Positions 20,497 to 31,735 of a stretch of DNA of 64,000 nucleotides are shown here, one piece after another. The translations under genes were made by a program, and so were the position numbers. Source of the DNA: Diphasiastrum complanatum. Lineage: Eukaryota; Streptophyta; Lycopodiopsida; Lycopodiales; Lycopodiaceae. The notes beneath the pieces are model-generated. The model was not told where the DNA came from. It saw only the letters and a list, made by a program, of their open reading frames with translations, and ran no database searches. Location: positions 9,993,456 through 10,057,455 of the forward strand of contig CM055102.1 of the NCBI GenBank assembly GCA_029204225.1, given 5' to 3'. Every line of letters starts with the position of its first letter. Position 1 is the first letter of the stretch.

Positions 20497-22926
20497 TCAT
20501 GTGGGCAATTCTTCCTCGACTGACAACTTGGAAAGCTCTATCTCAGAGTTGTTTTTTTCAGCCTCAAAAAAGCTTAGAGACTTTGGGAACGGCGGATCAG
20601 TGACTCGAAGAGTGCCTTCAAGCATCTGCACTACCCTTGCCATGGTGGGCCTGTTGATTTCTTCGTCCTGAATGCACCATATGGCAACCAAAACTGCAAT
20701 CTTCAGCTGTTCTGCATGAAAATTTCCACAGAGTTTGATGTCAACCAGTGATGAGAAGTTTCCTTGCCGGGCTTGTTGGCATGCCCAGAGAGGGAAGAAC
20801 CACTTGTCCAGACAAGAATTATTTACTTCCATATTTTTCCGTCCACTGATGATTTCCAAGAGAGTCATACCATAGCTGTAGACATCGGCTTTGGCTGTGA
20901 TGGGTAGGCTGGAAAGCCACTCTGGTGCCAGGTAGCCTCTGGTACCCCGCATGGTTGTGATCACCCTGCTCAATTCTCTGCCCATCAACTTGGCTAGGCC
21001 AAAATCTGAAACTTTGGCACAAAAGTTAGCATCCAATAGAATGTTTTCGGGTTTGATGTCACAGTGTATGATGCAGCTACTGCATTCTTCGTGCAGATAC
21101 ATGATTCCCCGTGCAGTGCCCAGTGCTATCGCAAATCGCCTGTCCCAGTTTAGAACAGTATGTGGCTGTTCTCCAGGCTTTGTAAACAGAAAGGTGTTGA
21201 GAGATCCATTGGGCATATATTCGTAGACTAGAAGTCTATGCAAATCTTCAGCACAGAAACCCCGAAGTCTCGCAAGGTTGACATGCTGAATTATCCCGAT
21301 AGTGCGTATTTCTGTGCGGAAATCTTTGTCTCCGTGCGTCAGCTTGTGGAGCTTCTTCACCGCAATGATGGTGTGATCTCCAAGGCAGCCTTTGTAAACA
21401 GAACCAAAGCCACCGGTACCCAGCTTCTCGCTGAAATTGCCGGTGGCCCTTTGTAGCTCTTTGTACGAGAATTTTTGCAGGATCCCGGAGATGTATTCTG
21501 AGGATTGCCTGTCTGCAAAGCGTTTTCTTGGAGGAATTCGCCACAAAAGAAGTGCAACTACTAGTAGCAAAGATGCACACCCAACCAATCCAAAAATCCA
21601 ATATATTTTTGTTTTATTCTTGCGGCCATTCGGAAGGAGCTGATTATTTGGTGATTGCTCCATGTAGTTCACTCGCAGAAAGAAATTCTGTCTGATATCA
21701 GGGGAAGTCTTCCCATTGAAGAGAGGTCCATACTGCAATGAGCAGTTGCTAGGTCCTCCATCGAAAGAAAATCCTAAGCAGGCACAATCTCTTATGCAAG
21801 AAGCTTCGCACCAGGCTTGGTCGTGGCCACTATAAAATCTCGCAGATGATCCCACGCCACTCCCTTGATCGTAATACGTATTGTTCAGAAAGGAGAATTC
21901 TTTAACGTACTTGCAGTCCGAACTGAGATTTGTCACGCATCCCATAGACCAATCCCCTTGGCTCCATCCAGTAGGATCAAAGGGCTTGAACCCCTGCGGG
22001 CAGCTGCAGAAGGGTGTGGAATCGCTCTTGCAGATTCCATTCTGGCCACAAAGACGCTCTACTTTGCATGGATTATCGGGTGCTTTCCACATGACGTACC
22101 ACCAGCCATTAACACTGTCCCAGCTGCGGACAGACACGGTACCGTTAGAGTCAAGAACGAAATGGGCGAGCGCCATGGTCGTATTCCTTTCACTCCATGT
22201 GAAGTAAGGACGCCCAGAATCATTCCAGAAGAAGAAGTCGTATAGGGCGTTGTACTTCATCTCTGGAATGCCAGACCAGATGTGTCCACTCCAGACACCA
22301 CTGGTCCAATATTCTGTGGTTGCGTTCCACACAGACACCTCTGCAGTTGTCTGAAGCATCCAAAAGGAGAAACGCCCCTCAGCTGGATCAGCAGGAGATT
22401 TGGAGGCGAAAATACTTGAGCCCAGATAAAATTTCATGTTTGGCATCCAAGTGTCTGTGGGGTGATCGAAGCTTTGCCATATTGGACTCCCTGAGTTGTG
22501 AGTGAGGATAAGATTGCCGCTTTTTTGTAGAAGCATTGAGCTAACGTTCCTTCCACTTGTACCACTCATCCAAACACTGGTTTGATCAGGATTGGAGATG
22601 ATCAAATTGCCATCCAGGGAGAAACTCAAGTGTGCACCATCCCTAGCAGGATGGTTTCTATTAGCCACCCAAATTTGTCTTCCTCCAAAGTTTCTAGAAA
22701 AGGATACTCCCAAATAGTTTCGATCAGGACCATGTGAAAAGAAATTGAGAGCGAAGTTTTGATTTTTGGAGATCAGAGTCTGATTGGGCTGCAGGATGGA
22801 TCCTAGGGCCAATGTCTCCACAATCTGCTCATTACTGTCCTGAAAATAGTGTGAAATAACCAAGAATATTAGGAGAAGAGAAAGGGCTGCCTGGGAAAAT
22901 GAGCAGCAACGACTTGCAAGCTCCAT
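20497..22926 (-). CDS. G-type lectin S-receptor-like serine/threonine protein kinase
   Basis: Intact 809-residue single-exon receptor kinase. Visible parts: hydrophobic signal sequence (1-27); bulb-type lectin domain (about 40-155, with IWVANRNHPA and SFDHPTDTWMP); S-locus glycoprotein region (about 185-285); EGF-like cysteines (287-330); PAN/apple domain (about 338-418, CEASCIRDCACLGFSF); transmembrane helix (442-462); kinase (about 496-770). In the kinase I see GTGGFG (503-508), the ATP lysine K524, HCDIKPEN (621-628), DFG (641-643) and APEW (667-670). The residue before the catalytic Asp is Cys, so it is a non-RD kinase, a class often tied to immune signalling. It would sit in the plasma membrane and sense an extracellular ligand that cannot be deduced. 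The chosen ATG (22924-22926) gives the signal peptide. No neighbouring partner gene is seen. Confidence 0.95.
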   Translation of the reverse strand: MELASRCCSFSQAALSLLLIFLVISHYFQDSNEQIVETLALGSILQPNQTLISKNQNFALNFFSHGPDRNYLGVSFSRNFGGRQIWVANRNHPARDGAHLSFSLDGNLIISNPDQTSVWMSGTSGRNVSSMLLQKSGNLILTHNSGSPIWQSFDHPTDTWMPNMKFYLGSSIFASKSPADPAEGRFSFWMLQTTAEVSVWNATTEYWTSGVWSGHIWSGIPEMKYNALYDFFFWNDSGRPYFTWSERNTTMALAHFVLDSNGTVSVRSWDSVNGWWYVMWKAPDNPCKVERLCGQNGICKSDSTPFCSCPQGFKPFDPTGWSQGDWSMGCVTNLSSDCKYVKEFSFLNNTYYDQGSGVGSSARFYSGHDQAWCEASCIRDCACLGFSFDGGPSNCSLQYGPLFNGKTSPDIRQNFFLRVNYMEQSPNNQLLPNGRKNKTKIYWIFGLVGCASLLLVVALLLWRIPPRKRFADRQSSEYISGILQKFSYKELQRATGNFSEKLGTGGFGSVYKGCLGDHTIIAVKKLHKLTHGDKDFRTEIRTIGIIQHVNLARLRGFCAEDLHRLLVYEYMPNGSLNTFLFTKPGEQPHTVLNWDRRFAIALGTARGIMYLHEECSSCIIHCDIKPENILLDANFCAKVSDFGLAKLMGRELSRVITTMRGTRGYLAPEWLSSLPITAKADVYSYGMTLLEIISGRKNMEVNNSCLDKWFFPLWACQQARQGNFSSLVDIKLCGNFHAEQLKIAVLVAIWCIQDEEINRPTMARVVQMLEGTLRVTDPPFPKSLSFFEAEKNNSEIELSKLSVEEELPT

Positions 22927-22959
22927 AATGTAATCAGAAATGCTTGCGTGCTCCTCAAT

Positions 22960-23029
22960 CTACTACTTTGAGTGCTGATTCAGGGAGAGGCCTCAATTTT
23001 CTACTGTGAGTGCTGATTCAGGGAGAGGA
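22960..23029. repeat. Short tandem duplication upstream of the receptor kinase
   Basis: The phrase tgagtgctgattcagggaga occurs at about 22971 and again at about 23007, giving a 36 bp tandem repeat within 110 bp of the start codon. It lies in the 5' leader or proximal promoter of the kinase gene. Confidence 0.8.
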
Positions 23030-24090
23030 AATAATACATGCAAAAAGCCTAATATTTGCCCTAATGGTTTGTTGTAAAGTGGCACATTATGGGGTGCAAA
23101 GATTGCCCCCTTCCATTAGGGAAGGACCTTTATCCGAGGGTGGGCCAAAGGCTCAAAGCCGTTCCCACAGTTGGAATGTCGGAGGAGGCGAACTTTCCTC
23201 GGCTTGAAAACACTTCTACTTGTTTAAACATTTCTTTTGCCATAACTTTTTTTACACACGCACCTGTCGTGCGGAAGGTGTTTTTTTCCTAAAATTTCAA
23301 TCTCTTAAAGTCTCTTACGTTAAATACATTGCATCTAAAACACATAGCTACTTCTTCGTGTATTGTATAGAATCCAATTGCGAGCGAGATTGACCAAGTA
23401 TTCCACTAGCTTTTTTTATGGAGTAATGGCCTCACCCTCGTCAATGAACAATGGTGGAGAATACTTTATTATGGAAGAGAGATGATGATGACACCTTTCA
23501 GGCATTTGTACTTGTTTGTTGGATATGAATCTCAAAGGCCCTACACCCTCAATAGCAATTAGGAATATGGTTGTCCCTTCTTTCCATCCTCATTTCCCAT
23601 ATCTTATTATTTGATTCTTATGATCAATGTCATAAGTCAAGATTCTTGACTATTGACTTTGAAGTATTGAAGGGTCATGAGTCATTGGAATTTTAAATAA
23701 TCTAAAAATCTCAAATACATCTTGATGATGACATCTTACTTTTAAAGTCAAAAAGCTTATAGGAATTAAAGAGGTCCCTCACTCCCCTTTATTTCTTTAT
23801 GACATTTTGATTCCTAAATGCTAAACAAATCACAAGGCATAACAAATTCAAGACAACTTTTACTAAGGATCTGGACATTGTGCTTTTGGAGTTGACAAAG
23901 TCAAAGGTTGGAAAAAGCCAACAAAGTCTAAGAATTCAATTAGTATTTTCTTCTCCAAATTCAAATATATATATATTAGTGGAAGTTGATATCCAAAAAC
24001 CAACTCAAGTTTTTTTGTACTGATGTTTATGTTTCACATACTAATCACCTTATTAATTATAAGCCTCAAATCTTAGAATACACAAAATTG
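23030..24090. other. Upstream flank of the receptor kinase, no gene seen
   Basis: AT-rich intergenic sequence without coding evidence. The part nearest the kinase should hold its promoter, but I cannot pick out a definite TATA box or other element. Confidence 0.4.
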
Positions 24091-24091
24091 G

Positions 24092-25370
24092 CACGAACCC
24101 ACTGGACCAGGTGAGGCTCAACTTGGACATCGTTTTCTCGAAAACGCCCTTCGTGCCGGATGGAGCGCCATTAGGATACAAGAATGGACTACTTTTTGGC
24201 ATTCCAAAGAAGTGGTCCGATATCGTCAAAATGGGCTCTGTTTTGCATGTCGTTTGTTCCGTCCATTGCTGCACGCTGAGACGAACCTACAACAACAAAC
24301 TGGGCTCCAAACGGTTCCATACTTATAGATAAACATGCATCCAAGCCATAAACCCTAAAAGCAATATAGGAAACCTAGGCTTGTTGGACCGGAAACTGGT
24401 CAGGGGATTCGTGCTAGAGATGTCAGAACCTCGGATAGAAGGTGGCCACAGGTTCGTGGGCTTGGCACAAATCCACTAGACTAGGTGTAACTCAACTTGG
24501 ACGTCGTTTTTTTGAAAATGTCCTTCATGCCGGATGGAACGCCATTAGGGCACAAGAATGGACTACTTTTTGGCATTTCCAAGAAGTGGTCTGATATTGT
24601 CGAACAGACTCTATTTTGCATGTTGTCTATTTTGTCCAGTGCTGTACGCCAAGAAAAACCTGTAGCAACAAACCGGGCTCCAAATGGTTCCGTACTCATA
24701 GAGAAACGTGCGTTCGAGCCATAAACCTTAAAAAGCAATATAGAAAACCTAGGCCTGTCGGGTCCAGGTTTGGAAACTGGTCGGGAATTTGTGCTAGACA
24801 TGTCAGAACCTTGAATGGAAAGTGGCCACAGGTTCGTGGACCAGGTGCAGCTCAACTTGGACGTCGTTTTTCTAAAAACGTCCTTCATGCTGGATGGAGT
24901 GCCATTAGGTCACAAAAATGGACTACTTTTCGGCATTCTCCAGAAGTGGTCCGATATTGCAGAATGAGCTCCGTTTTGCATGCTGTCTACCAGTGATGCA
25001 CGTCGAGACAAACCCATAGCAACAAACCACAGACTCCAAACGATTCCATACTTATAGAGAACCGTATGTCCGAGCCATAAACCCTAAAAGCAATATAGGA
25101 AACCTAGGCCTGTCGGACTGAAAATTGGTCGGATTCGTGCTAGAGATTCGAATGGAAGGTGGCCATAGGTTTGTGGGCTTGGCACGAACCCATTGGACCA
25201 GTTGGAGCTCAATTTGAATATCGTTTGCCTGAAAATGTCCTTCATGTCGGAAGGAGCACCATGTAGGGCACAACAAATGGACCACTTTTTGGCATTCCCA
25301 AGAAGTGGTCCAGTATCGCCAAATGGGCTCCGTCTTGCATGCCGTCTATTTCACCAATGCTGCACGTAGC
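24092..25370. repeat. Satellite-like tandem array, four diverged units of about 350 bp
   Basis: Units start near 24092, 24464, 24839 and 25181. Each carries ctcaacttgga, a block cgttttnnngaaaacg, ccttcatgccggatgga, gcgccattagg, aatggactactttttggc, aagaagtggtccgatat, gcatgccgtcta, ataaaccctaaaagcaata, aggaaacctaggcctgtcgg and ggaaggtggccacaggtt. Unit 3 has lost about 25 bp at its start. The array is less AT-rich than its surroundings. Short open frames recur in it on both strands simply because the unit recurs. Confidence 0.9.
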
Positions 25371-25919
25371 AAAAATGTGTGTGTATGTCTATGGGATTGA
25401 GGGTGTGTATATGTATGTATGTGCAGATAGTGCAGGTTGTGGTAAACTATAGGATATTTGTGCGAGATATATTGGAGCTATTCTATTTTGGAGATGGTAT
25501 TTATCCATGCAGTATTATCTGGGTGATAAAGCAATTCACCCAATTTTTGTATTATCAGCAATGTTGCAAAAATTTTCTTCCTCGAAAGAGATTTTTATTG
25601 ATAAATGTAGATGAATTTGTTAGTAATATGAAGTTATATTTGAAGGATATATAAATTATGACACTGAGTAAAGTACAGACAATGTTGCATTTGATGGTGG
25701 TGGTACTTAAGAATGACTTTGTATTTTGAATTTTATATAAATTTGAGTTTGAATTTTGTGTAAATCTTTTATTTCTAAATTGATGCTTACCCTTATTTGG
25801 CTGATTGGGATGTACACAGAATACCTACATTAGTGAATGATATATTTAGTTTAATGCACGCCACGCATTTGAAAAGTGGTGGTAGTATACCTTCTGGGCT
25901 GCGTGCACACTCGGTTCGA
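25371..25919. other. Intergenic, no gene recognised
   Basis: Begins with a TG-rich stretch (gtgtgtatgtctatgggattg) at the end of the satellite array, then plain AT-rich sequence. The one open frame (25379-25654) shows no domain. Confidence 0.35.
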
Positions 25920-27331
25920 TCTCCTTGGAGTTAGCGTCGACTGATGATCCAATCCTTGGACTTGTTGTCATTGAGTAACAACAACATCTTCTTTTGACTT
26001 GTTGGTGAATAGTTGATCAACTATCGGCACGCTTGAGCCAGAGGCTCGAATTGTCATGTCGGAGGTAGGTGTCAAAGGTTCACATGGAACTTTACCCTTG
26101 CCTTTGAAGTTGATGAACTGATCCTCAATAAAGACTGTATCCCTGCTAAATAAAATCTACTGGGTATTGGGGTCGTACAACTTGTAGGTGTTGTCAAAGG
26201 AAGTGTATCCGATCAGGATGGTCTTGAGGCCTTGGACGTCAAATTTCTTCCTTGTCTCCTTCAAGATCTACACGTAGGCAATGCAACCGAATACTCATAG
26301 GTTCTTTACTGAAGGGTGACCTTGTGAGGTATTTTACCTGAGAGTGCTTTAGTCGAACATCTGTTCTGGATGTAAGCTACAGTTGAGAAAACTTTAGTCC
26401 AGAAACTCTTTGGTAAAGATGCATGAGCCAACATACACTTGGCTGATTTGACTAGGGTACGATTCTTCCTCTCGACTAAGTTGTTAGATTGAGGCAAATA
26501 GAGTGTAATGAACTGTTGTTTGATGGCTTATCTTTGATAGTACTTTTTGAATTCAATAGAGATGTTCTCCATTGTTGTCAGACCTCAAGGGTTTGATCTT
26601 CTTACCAATTTCTTTCTCTACATGCTCCTTAAAGACTTTGAAGAGGTTGAAAGCCTTTGACTTCTTCTTGATGAAGTACACCATTGTTTTTTTTGGAAAA
26701 TTCATTAACAAAAGTGATGAAGTACTTTGCATCCTTCAATGATGGATTCTACATTGGGCCACATATATTTGTATGCACAATATCTAACAATCCTCTAGCA
26801 ACATGTTGATGGCTTGATATAAATGATTTCCTAGCCTGCTTATCGACTAGACAACCTTGACAGACAAGTAAGTTGACTTTCCTATCTGGATAGTCGAGAT
26901 CAAGAACAATAGATTGTTTAGACATGTGCAATACAAAAGAGTGCTAAGATCTCGCCTGTCTTATCGACTACTTTACATTGATCTTATTCGAATTCTAATT
27001 TGTGTCCTAAATCTGTAATTTTGCTTATAGAGAGCTGATTTGTAGAAAGATTTCATACATGCAGGACACTTGAAAGTAGTTTGGATTGATCATTTGCAAA
27101 GCTTAATCTTATTGTACCTTCACCTTTGATAGCTTGTGTGCTATTGTCGCCTAGGTGAACATACTTCTTGGTACTGTAAGGTGAATAGGATTCGAAACAA
27201 TTGATGTGGCTAGTCATATGTTGTGTGGCTTTGGTCTGTAGAAGGTTTCCAAGTAAAATAGCACGATCTTGGATATTGTCATGGATACATGAAGTAAAGT
27301 GACTGGTAATAAATAGCAACAACCAAATCAA
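25920..27331 (-). pseudogene. Copia pol fragment: protease to integrase
   Basis: On the minus strand from right to left: protease flank (YVHLGDNSTQAIKGEGTI near 27150), GAG-pre-integrase relics (CQGCLVDKQARKSF), integrase start (LLDIVHTNICGPM), integrase C-terminus (NLVERKNRTLVKSAKCMLAH, FWTKVFSTVAYIQNR), and the following region (VQGLKTILIGYTSFDNTYKLYDPN, SRDTVFIEDQF). Gag, reverse transcriptase, RNase H and LTRs are not attached. Several stops and shifts are present. The family resembles the element at 13700-16975 (LGDNSSHSIEGEG). Confidence 0.85.
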
Positions 27332-27654
27332 ATTGGATTTGAATTAGAATATTTAAAATTTGAATAGTTTCTTTGTGGATCGAGTGATTCATTGAGTAGA
27401 TCTATAAGCTTGTTTTGTATTATTTTAGTTATTCTTGAAATTTAGGTGGAGAGTGATCAAGTTTCATTGAAATCCAAGAGGATAACCAAGAACTACGCAA
27501 AAAAGCTTATTATTAGATTCTACATTGGCAATTTGTATTGAATTTGTGTTTAACTTTGAACAAGTGAAATTCCTAATTCGTTGATCTTGTTTAGGCATTC
27601 AAAGAGTTTCATTTCTTTTATTTCTCAACACTAACTTTTACTCTCTATGCCAAC

Positions 27655-28459
27655 CATTAGGGAAAGTATGGGCTCAAAATGGGCCCTTTGTAAAGGTACT
27701 TTGTTGATTTCCCACCTTTTAAACTTTCAAATAATCCAATAACATTCATCCCATGTGTAAAGTATTGTTACAATGATTAATAGCCTAAAAACTTTTATTC
27801 TTTTCCATCTATATTTTTTTGTTTTTGAAATTTGCATCGAGCAATGAAAAACCATTTCATTGAATAATAGTTGTTGCTCGTATGCCTTTTCGATGCCCAC
27901 AAAGCATACTTCTATGGTTAAATTACGTCGATTTGTAAGGAGTCATATCCTGATTAGCTATAACTTTTGATCATTACATCAAATTTTGAAATTGAGTATA
28001 CCATAAGAAAGAGGACGTTGAGAGCTTTCCAATGCATACCATATTGTCATAGTTCTAACCAAGAAATGAAAAAAAGTTATAGATGTTAGAAAAATGGGAT
28101 ATCTATTTAGTGTGCCCAAGTACATTTGCACCAGTTGCAAATGTACTCGGGCGCATTGAATAGATATCCCATTAATTCTCTAATAACTATAACTTTTTCA
28201 TTTCTTGGTTGAACTATGACAATATGGTATGCTTTGGAAAGCTCTCGACGTCGTATTTCTTATGTTGTACTCAGTTTTGAAGTTCAAACTACTGATCAAA
28301 AGTTATAACTAATCAAGATAGTGAATGGAAATATAGGTTAAGTGACAAGCAGCATTGGAACTACAAAATGTTCTCGGATTTTCTTCTCTCTCCATGTTAT
28401 CTCTCTCTAAAGTCAAACTTGCTTAAAGGGCCCATTTTGAGCCCATAATTTCTCTAATG
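27655..28459. mobile_element. Foldback/MITE-like element with CATTAG termini (805 bp)
   Basis: The left end CATTAGGGAAAGTATGGGCT and the right end (reverse complement) CATTAGAGAAATTATGGGCT are near-identical, and the inverted match continues into tcaaaatgggccctt. Inside, a second long inverted repeat runs from about 27940 to 28330, centred near 28133 (caagtacatttgcacc facing agttgcaaatgtactcg). No coding capacity is seen. I could not find a convincing target-site duplication, so the superfamily is open. Confidence 0.85.
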
Positions 28460-29024
28460 CATGGATTGGTGAAAATTATCTATTGTAATAATCTATGCAA
28501 AGCTCTTTTTGGGAAGGATGGATTTGGTAGCACATTCAAAGATAGGGAGTGTACTGATTTTTGTACTCATATTCAGATGAAAATGATTGGATTCCATTTG
28601 AAAGCATTTCTTGGAGACTTCTATAACGCTACAAAGAGAATCTTTCTCTACATGGATGTTATTGGGGTAAGAGATAAAGGGGGGAGTGGAGTCACCTCAT
28701 CACCATTTTGGTTGAAGAGACAATGAAAAACATAAAGCTCTCAAATAACGAGGTGGGACAACAACTCCACAAAAGTTTTAGAAAGCCAACATAAACCTAG
28801 GGATACATCATAAAAATAGATGGGAGGCAAACTACATGTTCTTGTTAGATTTCATCCTTTAAAATCATTTGTAATGTGGAATCATTTTATGTATAGTCTA
28901 CAATATTACTCGCATCATCGAGATAGTGTCAAAGGTATCGAGGCCGTCTACAACACATATTTGAACAAAATTTGAATCGACCAAAAGTCGACAAACTGTG
29001 GAGGGTTCCAAACTGGACTAAACA
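28460..29024. other. Intergenic, no gene recognised
   Basis: An 89-codon open frame at 28457-28726 has no recognisable domain and overlaps the end of the foldback element. Nothing else is seen. Confidence 0.35.
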
Positions 29025-29758
29025 CGTCGCAAACAGGTTTGGTTTGTATCGCGAACGTATTTGTTTCTTTTGAATTTTCTTATGCGAAAGCTTACAGGAT
29101 CCTAGACACGTGACTACAGATCACAGAACAAATATCATTCTAGCAATCAAGACAATGGAAGACAAGGAGATGCACAAGATAGAGCAACTGTATTATCAGT
29201 TTAATTTTTAGAGTGAGATGATCAATGTCTCGCTCGTTGGCATCCCGACGCTCTGCTCTTTCGCTGTGTTCTACTCATTGGCAGACTTTCATGCATAGCT
29301 ATTTCGTTTCTATTCTTTTTCTTTTCTGCTCTACTCACGCACATTCTCTCTATGTTTTCTTTTGATCCAAAAAATAGTTTATATCTCCACTGTGTGGAGT
29401 TTACAAGATAGCTAAACAGAGAATTACAAGAGTAGTTAACGCTAATCAACTAATCAATTACTCTCCGTTATTGCTAACTGTCTCAGCTGGGCGTGAAGTT
29501 TAAGACTCCACGCTCGTTGAGCTGCCAGTTGGCAGCGTGAAAGATTTTCTTTCATTTCTTTTCGTTTCATGTCATGTTGTGTCTTTTTGGTCCTGGAGAC
29601 ACTTTTGCGAATCATTCGACCTTCGAGTTTCGCTTCGCTTTGTGTCTCAGGGTTTTCGAGGTACGTTGACTTTCACGAATTGTTTGCCATTCGACCTTTG
29701 CTTCGTGTCGCTTTGCTTCGTGTCGCGGCAAAGTTGCAGGAGTTCCCCATTTCTGACA
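29025..29758 (-). repeat. Solo LTR related to the LTR at 11211-12035
   Basis: Colinear with the 11211-12035 LTR over nearly its whole length. Shared landmarks are the text around ttcttttgaattttct, gatcctagacacg-gac, agacaaggagatgcac, ccac-gtgtggagtttaca and aaagttgcaggagtt, with the same terminal CTGACA. It has several deletions. No primer site, gag or pol flanks it on either side, so it is most simply a solo LTR left by recombination. The left edge is approximate and no target duplication is visible. Confidence 0.8.
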
Positions 29759-29857
29759 GAAAATAGATTGAATAGTTTGAGTCTTATCTGTTACATTTCG
29801 GGCCGAATCCCGTAGCCCCACGTGACACTTGTTATGTGGATAAATGACGCATTCTGT

Positions 29858-30368
29858 TAGGGTGATGTGCCATCTAAAAACTATAAATAAATCAATTAGA
29901 TAAGATAAGATCAGATTAGTTTTAAATTGTTAAGAATTAATTTCAAGCTCAAAGTTGTTACTTTTCTTTTTCTCATATTTGTTTTGCCATAGACATAGAC
30001 TGATTAGTAATAAGCTATCGCACTTACAATCTGTGTAAGAGCAAAATTTATAGCTATTATTGTAGTGCAATTAGAGTAGATAGTGAAAGCATCAAACATC
30101 TATAATTCATCATCTTCAATACAGATTACTTATGCTACTTATATGTTGTTCTACTGATTATATCATTCTCACTTATTATGGTCTAAGTTTATGATTTTAA
30201 GTACCGACATAATTATCCAATCATTGCACTTGTGAATAATAGCATAGCTGTGATAGAAGTGAACTTAGTTTGTTATCACATTAACTACAACGCTACTACT
30301 ATCAACTATTCAGTCAACAATTCACTATCAAATAGTTATTTGACTATTGCATAGTTTATTTTCCAACG
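29858..30368 (+). repeat. 5' LTR of a plus-strand Copia element (about 510 bp)
   Basis: Bounded on the right by the primer site at 30369. The left edge TGTTAGGGTGATG is inferred from the TG start and its rough inverted match to the end TTTTCCAACG. A TATA-like ctataaataa lies at about 29880. The matching 3' LTR is missing. Confidence 0.55.
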
Positions 30369-30380
30369 TGGTATCAAAGC
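30369..30380 (+). other. Copia primer-binding site (one change)
   Basis: TGGTATCAAAGC, the plant initiator-tRNA primer site with G to A at one position. It sits about 60 bp before the gag ATG at 30441. Confidence 0.8.
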
Positions 30381-30440
30381 TAGTTATCTACATATCAATG
30401 TTATTGCTAGATTGAATATCTAAATTAGATTTTGTCTACG

Positions 30441-31735
30441 ATGGATGTTTCGTCTTCAAATTCTATCAAAAAGTTGGATGGTGACAACTATCACTTATGA
30501 AAATTCAAAATGAGAGTGATCCTACAAGCAAAAGAGCTTTGGGAAGTTGTCGAAGGTACTAAGGTTAAGCCAATTGCAGATCTGGTGGTCATTATCGATT
30601 GGAAACAGAAAGATGAGAAGGCCTTTGCCCTTATCACTCTCGACATCAGAGATAATCAAATCAGTCATATTCAAACTTAATTGAAAGCTTAGAATATTCT
30701 CAGCACTTTCTAAGACATTAGAGACATGACTGCCAAACTTTACCTAAGGAAAAAGTTGTTTTCATTTAAAATGGCTAAATTTTCAAATTCAACTATGAAT
30801 CATTTGAATAGCTTCAAAAATATTTTTGAGCAGATGTCTGCAAGTGGCGCAGAAATCAACGATGCAAATGTTGTCATGACTCTTCTATCGAGTCTTCTTG
30901 ACACTTATGGAAATTGGGTGATTGTTATCTTTGCTCTACAAGCTCTTTACATTAGCAAAATTTTTGTCAATGCTATTACAAGAGATCTGAATAAATGGAT
31001 CTTCATTCTCCTATTTGACACCAGAATCCAAAGCTCTTTATTCAAACAAATTTGATAAGAAGAAGAAGTTGAAGAACATATGTAAAGTATGTAAGTCAAA
31101 TAATAATTTGAATTTAAAATAAGACACAAATTTGAACTCAACTTTATCAAAATCGAAGCTATTTTGCAGATATTGCATATGGACCAGACATTTTTTGGAG
31201 GATTGTTGAACCCTCAAGTCAAATTAGTATGCTAATACAACAAAATGTTCAAAGGAATTTTGAAAGGAAGCCGATAAAGTAGCATTCATGGCAAATGAAT
31301 ATTGACAAGATATTAATTCTCCGTGTTTGGATTCAGGTGCTACTCAAAGCCTACAAAATTGGTTCCTTGAGTACAGTCGAAGCTATGACTCAGAAGTATG
31401 TTGCATTGGGCGATAGTAGTACTCATATTATTGATGGTGCAGGCACTATCAAATTGCAATTTTGGGATGGTACTATTCTTATTCCAAATGTTCCATGTTC
31501 CAAATCTAAGTTTCTCTAAGTAAAATAGCTGATTTGGGCAATAAAGTCGAATTTGATTCTAATATTTGTTCGCTATTAGACAAAAGCAATAAGGTAATTA
31601 CACTTAGAAAGAGGAAAGACAATCTTTACAAGCTTAGTCATTGCAATGCTTCGACTGTTCATGCTCTATCTACTTCTACTTTGAAAGATAGAGATTTACA
31701 ATGGCATAATAGGATGGGTCATGTCATGTCTTAGA
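30441..31735 (+). pseudogene. Copia gag and N-terminal pol, truncated
   Basis: Gag begins MDVSSSNSIKKLDGDNYHL and then has TGA (30498-30500) at the conserved tryptophan. It continues KFKMRVILQAKELWEVVEG, DIRDNQISHIQ, NSFKNIFEQMSA and VVMTLLSSLLDTYGNW, with a decayed zinc knuckle (FCRYCIWTRHFLEDC). Protease follows (CLDSGATQS near 31330), then after shifts IADLGNKVEFDSN and the GAG-pre-integrase motif LQWHNRMGH. The element stops at about 31735 before integrase. Many stops and frameshifts show it is dead. Confidence 0.85.

Noticed and set aside
20819-22505. Frames on both strands overlapping the receptor kinase
   Set aside because: They are shadows of the 809-codon gene in other frames.
24053-25285. 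Recurring short frames in the tandem array
   Set aside because: They recur with the repeat unit, are interrupted in different places in each unit and show no domain.
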